Assembly (NCBI GenBank): GCA_017547995.1
Contig: JAFYNW010000258.1
Coordinates: 1 to 6,915, forward strand
Reading direction: 5' to 3'
DNA length: 6,915 nucleotides
Origin: Clostridia bacterium
GTDB lineage: Bacteria > Bacillota > Clostridia > Oscillospirales > Butyricicoccaceae
Shown here: positions 6,706 through 6,915 of the stretch, in pieces
How positions within the stretch are numbered: the first letter of the stretch is position 1
Layout of the letters: each line of letters starts with the position of its first letter
Position numbers and translations under genes: made by a program
Notes under the pieces: generated by a model
What the model saw: only the letters and a program-made list of their open reading frames with translations
What the model was told of the DNA's origin: nothing
Databases searched by the model: none

Positions 6706-6740
6706 ATGTAGGGGACGACGCCCTCGGCGTCCCGCAAAAT
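6706..6740. repeat. GC-rich palindromic intergenic repeat, copy 1 (intact hairpin)
   Basis: ATGTAGGGGAC followed by the hairpin GACGCC-CTC-GGCGTC (6717-6731) and CCGCAAAAT. Intergenic repeats of the GTAGGGGC...GCCC type are familiar from many Clostridia genomes; that identification is from memory and not checked. It is much richer in G+C than the flanking promoter region. Confidence 0.6.
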
Positions 6741-6777
6741 CTGCATGGTCTGATGCCTGCTTCATCCTGCATATAAC

Positions 6778-6804
6778 AAAAAAGTCACTCAAATGAGTGA
6801 CTTT
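6778..6804 (-). terminator. Rho-independent terminator of the rRNA operon
   Basis: A perfect 10-base-pair stem (6781-6790 with 6795-6804) closes a 4-base loop. On the minus strand it is followed by a run of six T (6783-6778) that overlaps the stem foot. It lies about 10 bases past the 5S 3' end, the expected place for an rRNA operon terminator. Confidence 0.92.
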
Positions 6805-6813
6805 GTAAAGTGT

Positions 6814-6915
6814 AGGCATTACTTATCTTCCCAAGCCGTCGCCAGCTAAGTATTGTCAGCACGAATGAATTTCACTACTGTGTTCGATATGGGAACAGGT
6901 GGACCATCATTGTAA
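6814..6915 (-). rRNA. rrf: 5S ribosomal RNA, 3' part (5' end outside window)
   Basis: Read on the minus strand, the sequence contains the universal 5S core C-C-A-C-C-U-G-U-U-C-C-C-A-U followed by the conserved CGAAC (6886-6882) and ACAG. Helix IV/V sequence then follows, including CUUGGGAAGAUAAGUAAUGCC near the 3' end. About 102 bases are present, against roughly 115-120 for a whole 5S, so only the first several bases of the 5' strand of helix I are missing. The visible 5' UU just inside the edge would pair with the AA of the 3' AAUGCC, which supports this. The exact 3' end is uncertain by a few bases. A 5S here implies that 23S and 16S genes lie to the right, outside the window. Confidence 0.93.

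Noticed and set aside
6641..6740. Insertion sequence or transposon remnant
   Set aside because: No transposase fragment, no flanking inverted repeats and no clear target duplication; only two short related repeats.
6485..6819. Two overlapping minus-strand frames upstream of the gene (95 and 83 codons)
   Set aside because: They cross the rRNA terminator, the GC-rich repeats and the promoter, have no good ribosome-binding site, and translate to R/G/C-rich sequence typical of chance frames in repeats.

Overview
The window is essentially one very large minus-strand gene plus its upstream intergenic region and the 3' end of an rRNA operon. The gene starts at 6462 and is still open at base 1: 2154 codons with no stop, its end lying outside the window. 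The product is a secreted, SLH-anchored modular surface protein. Its features (SLH triplet, Gly/Ser/Thr linker, FN3-like modules, AAAGGAG ribosome-binding site, AT-rich promoter, Clostridia-like style of palindromic intergenic repeat) suggest a Gram-positive anaerobe of the Clostridia, perhaps a gut or rumen species. This placement is an inference from style; the genus cannot be read from the window.

Layout from right to left, in the direction of transcription. A 5S rRNA enters from the right edge and ends near 6814. A strong intrinsic terminator follows at 6778-6804. Next is a 320-base intergenic stretch holding two diverged copies of a GC-rich repeat (6706-6740 and 6641-6674), with a second terminator-like hairpin between them (6676-6698). 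An AT-rich promoter region lies at about 6544-6571, then a short leader and the ribosome-binding site. The rest, 6462 down to 1, is the surface protein.

Protein architecture, N to C: signal peptide (1-25), three SLH motifs (about 26-196), beta-rich acidic stalk (about 199-290), nine pentapeptide GGGST-type repeats (295-339), then a repeated super-unit. Naming three module types A (about 210 residues, unrecognised), B (about 90 residues, fibronectin type III-like) and C (about 97 residues, unrecognised), the order is A1-B1-C1-B2-C2 followed by A2-B3-C3-B4-C4. A block of about 630 residues has therefore been duplicated, and each block contains an inner B-C duplication. A possible decayed third A module follows, then unassigned beta-rich sequence, then the start of a right-handed beta-helix (pectate-lyase-like fold) cut off by the window edge.

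The likely picture is a wall-bound stalked protein: SLH motifs hold secondary cell wall polymer, the flexible linker and repeated beta modules project outward, and the distal beta-helix presents a binding or carbohydrate-active surface. The actual ligand or substrate cannot be told from this sequence. Apart from this gene and the 5S rRNA, I find no convincing gene; the other open frames are shadows of the large gene or chance frames across the intergenic repeats. I see no CRISPR array, insertion sequence, tRNA or defence system.
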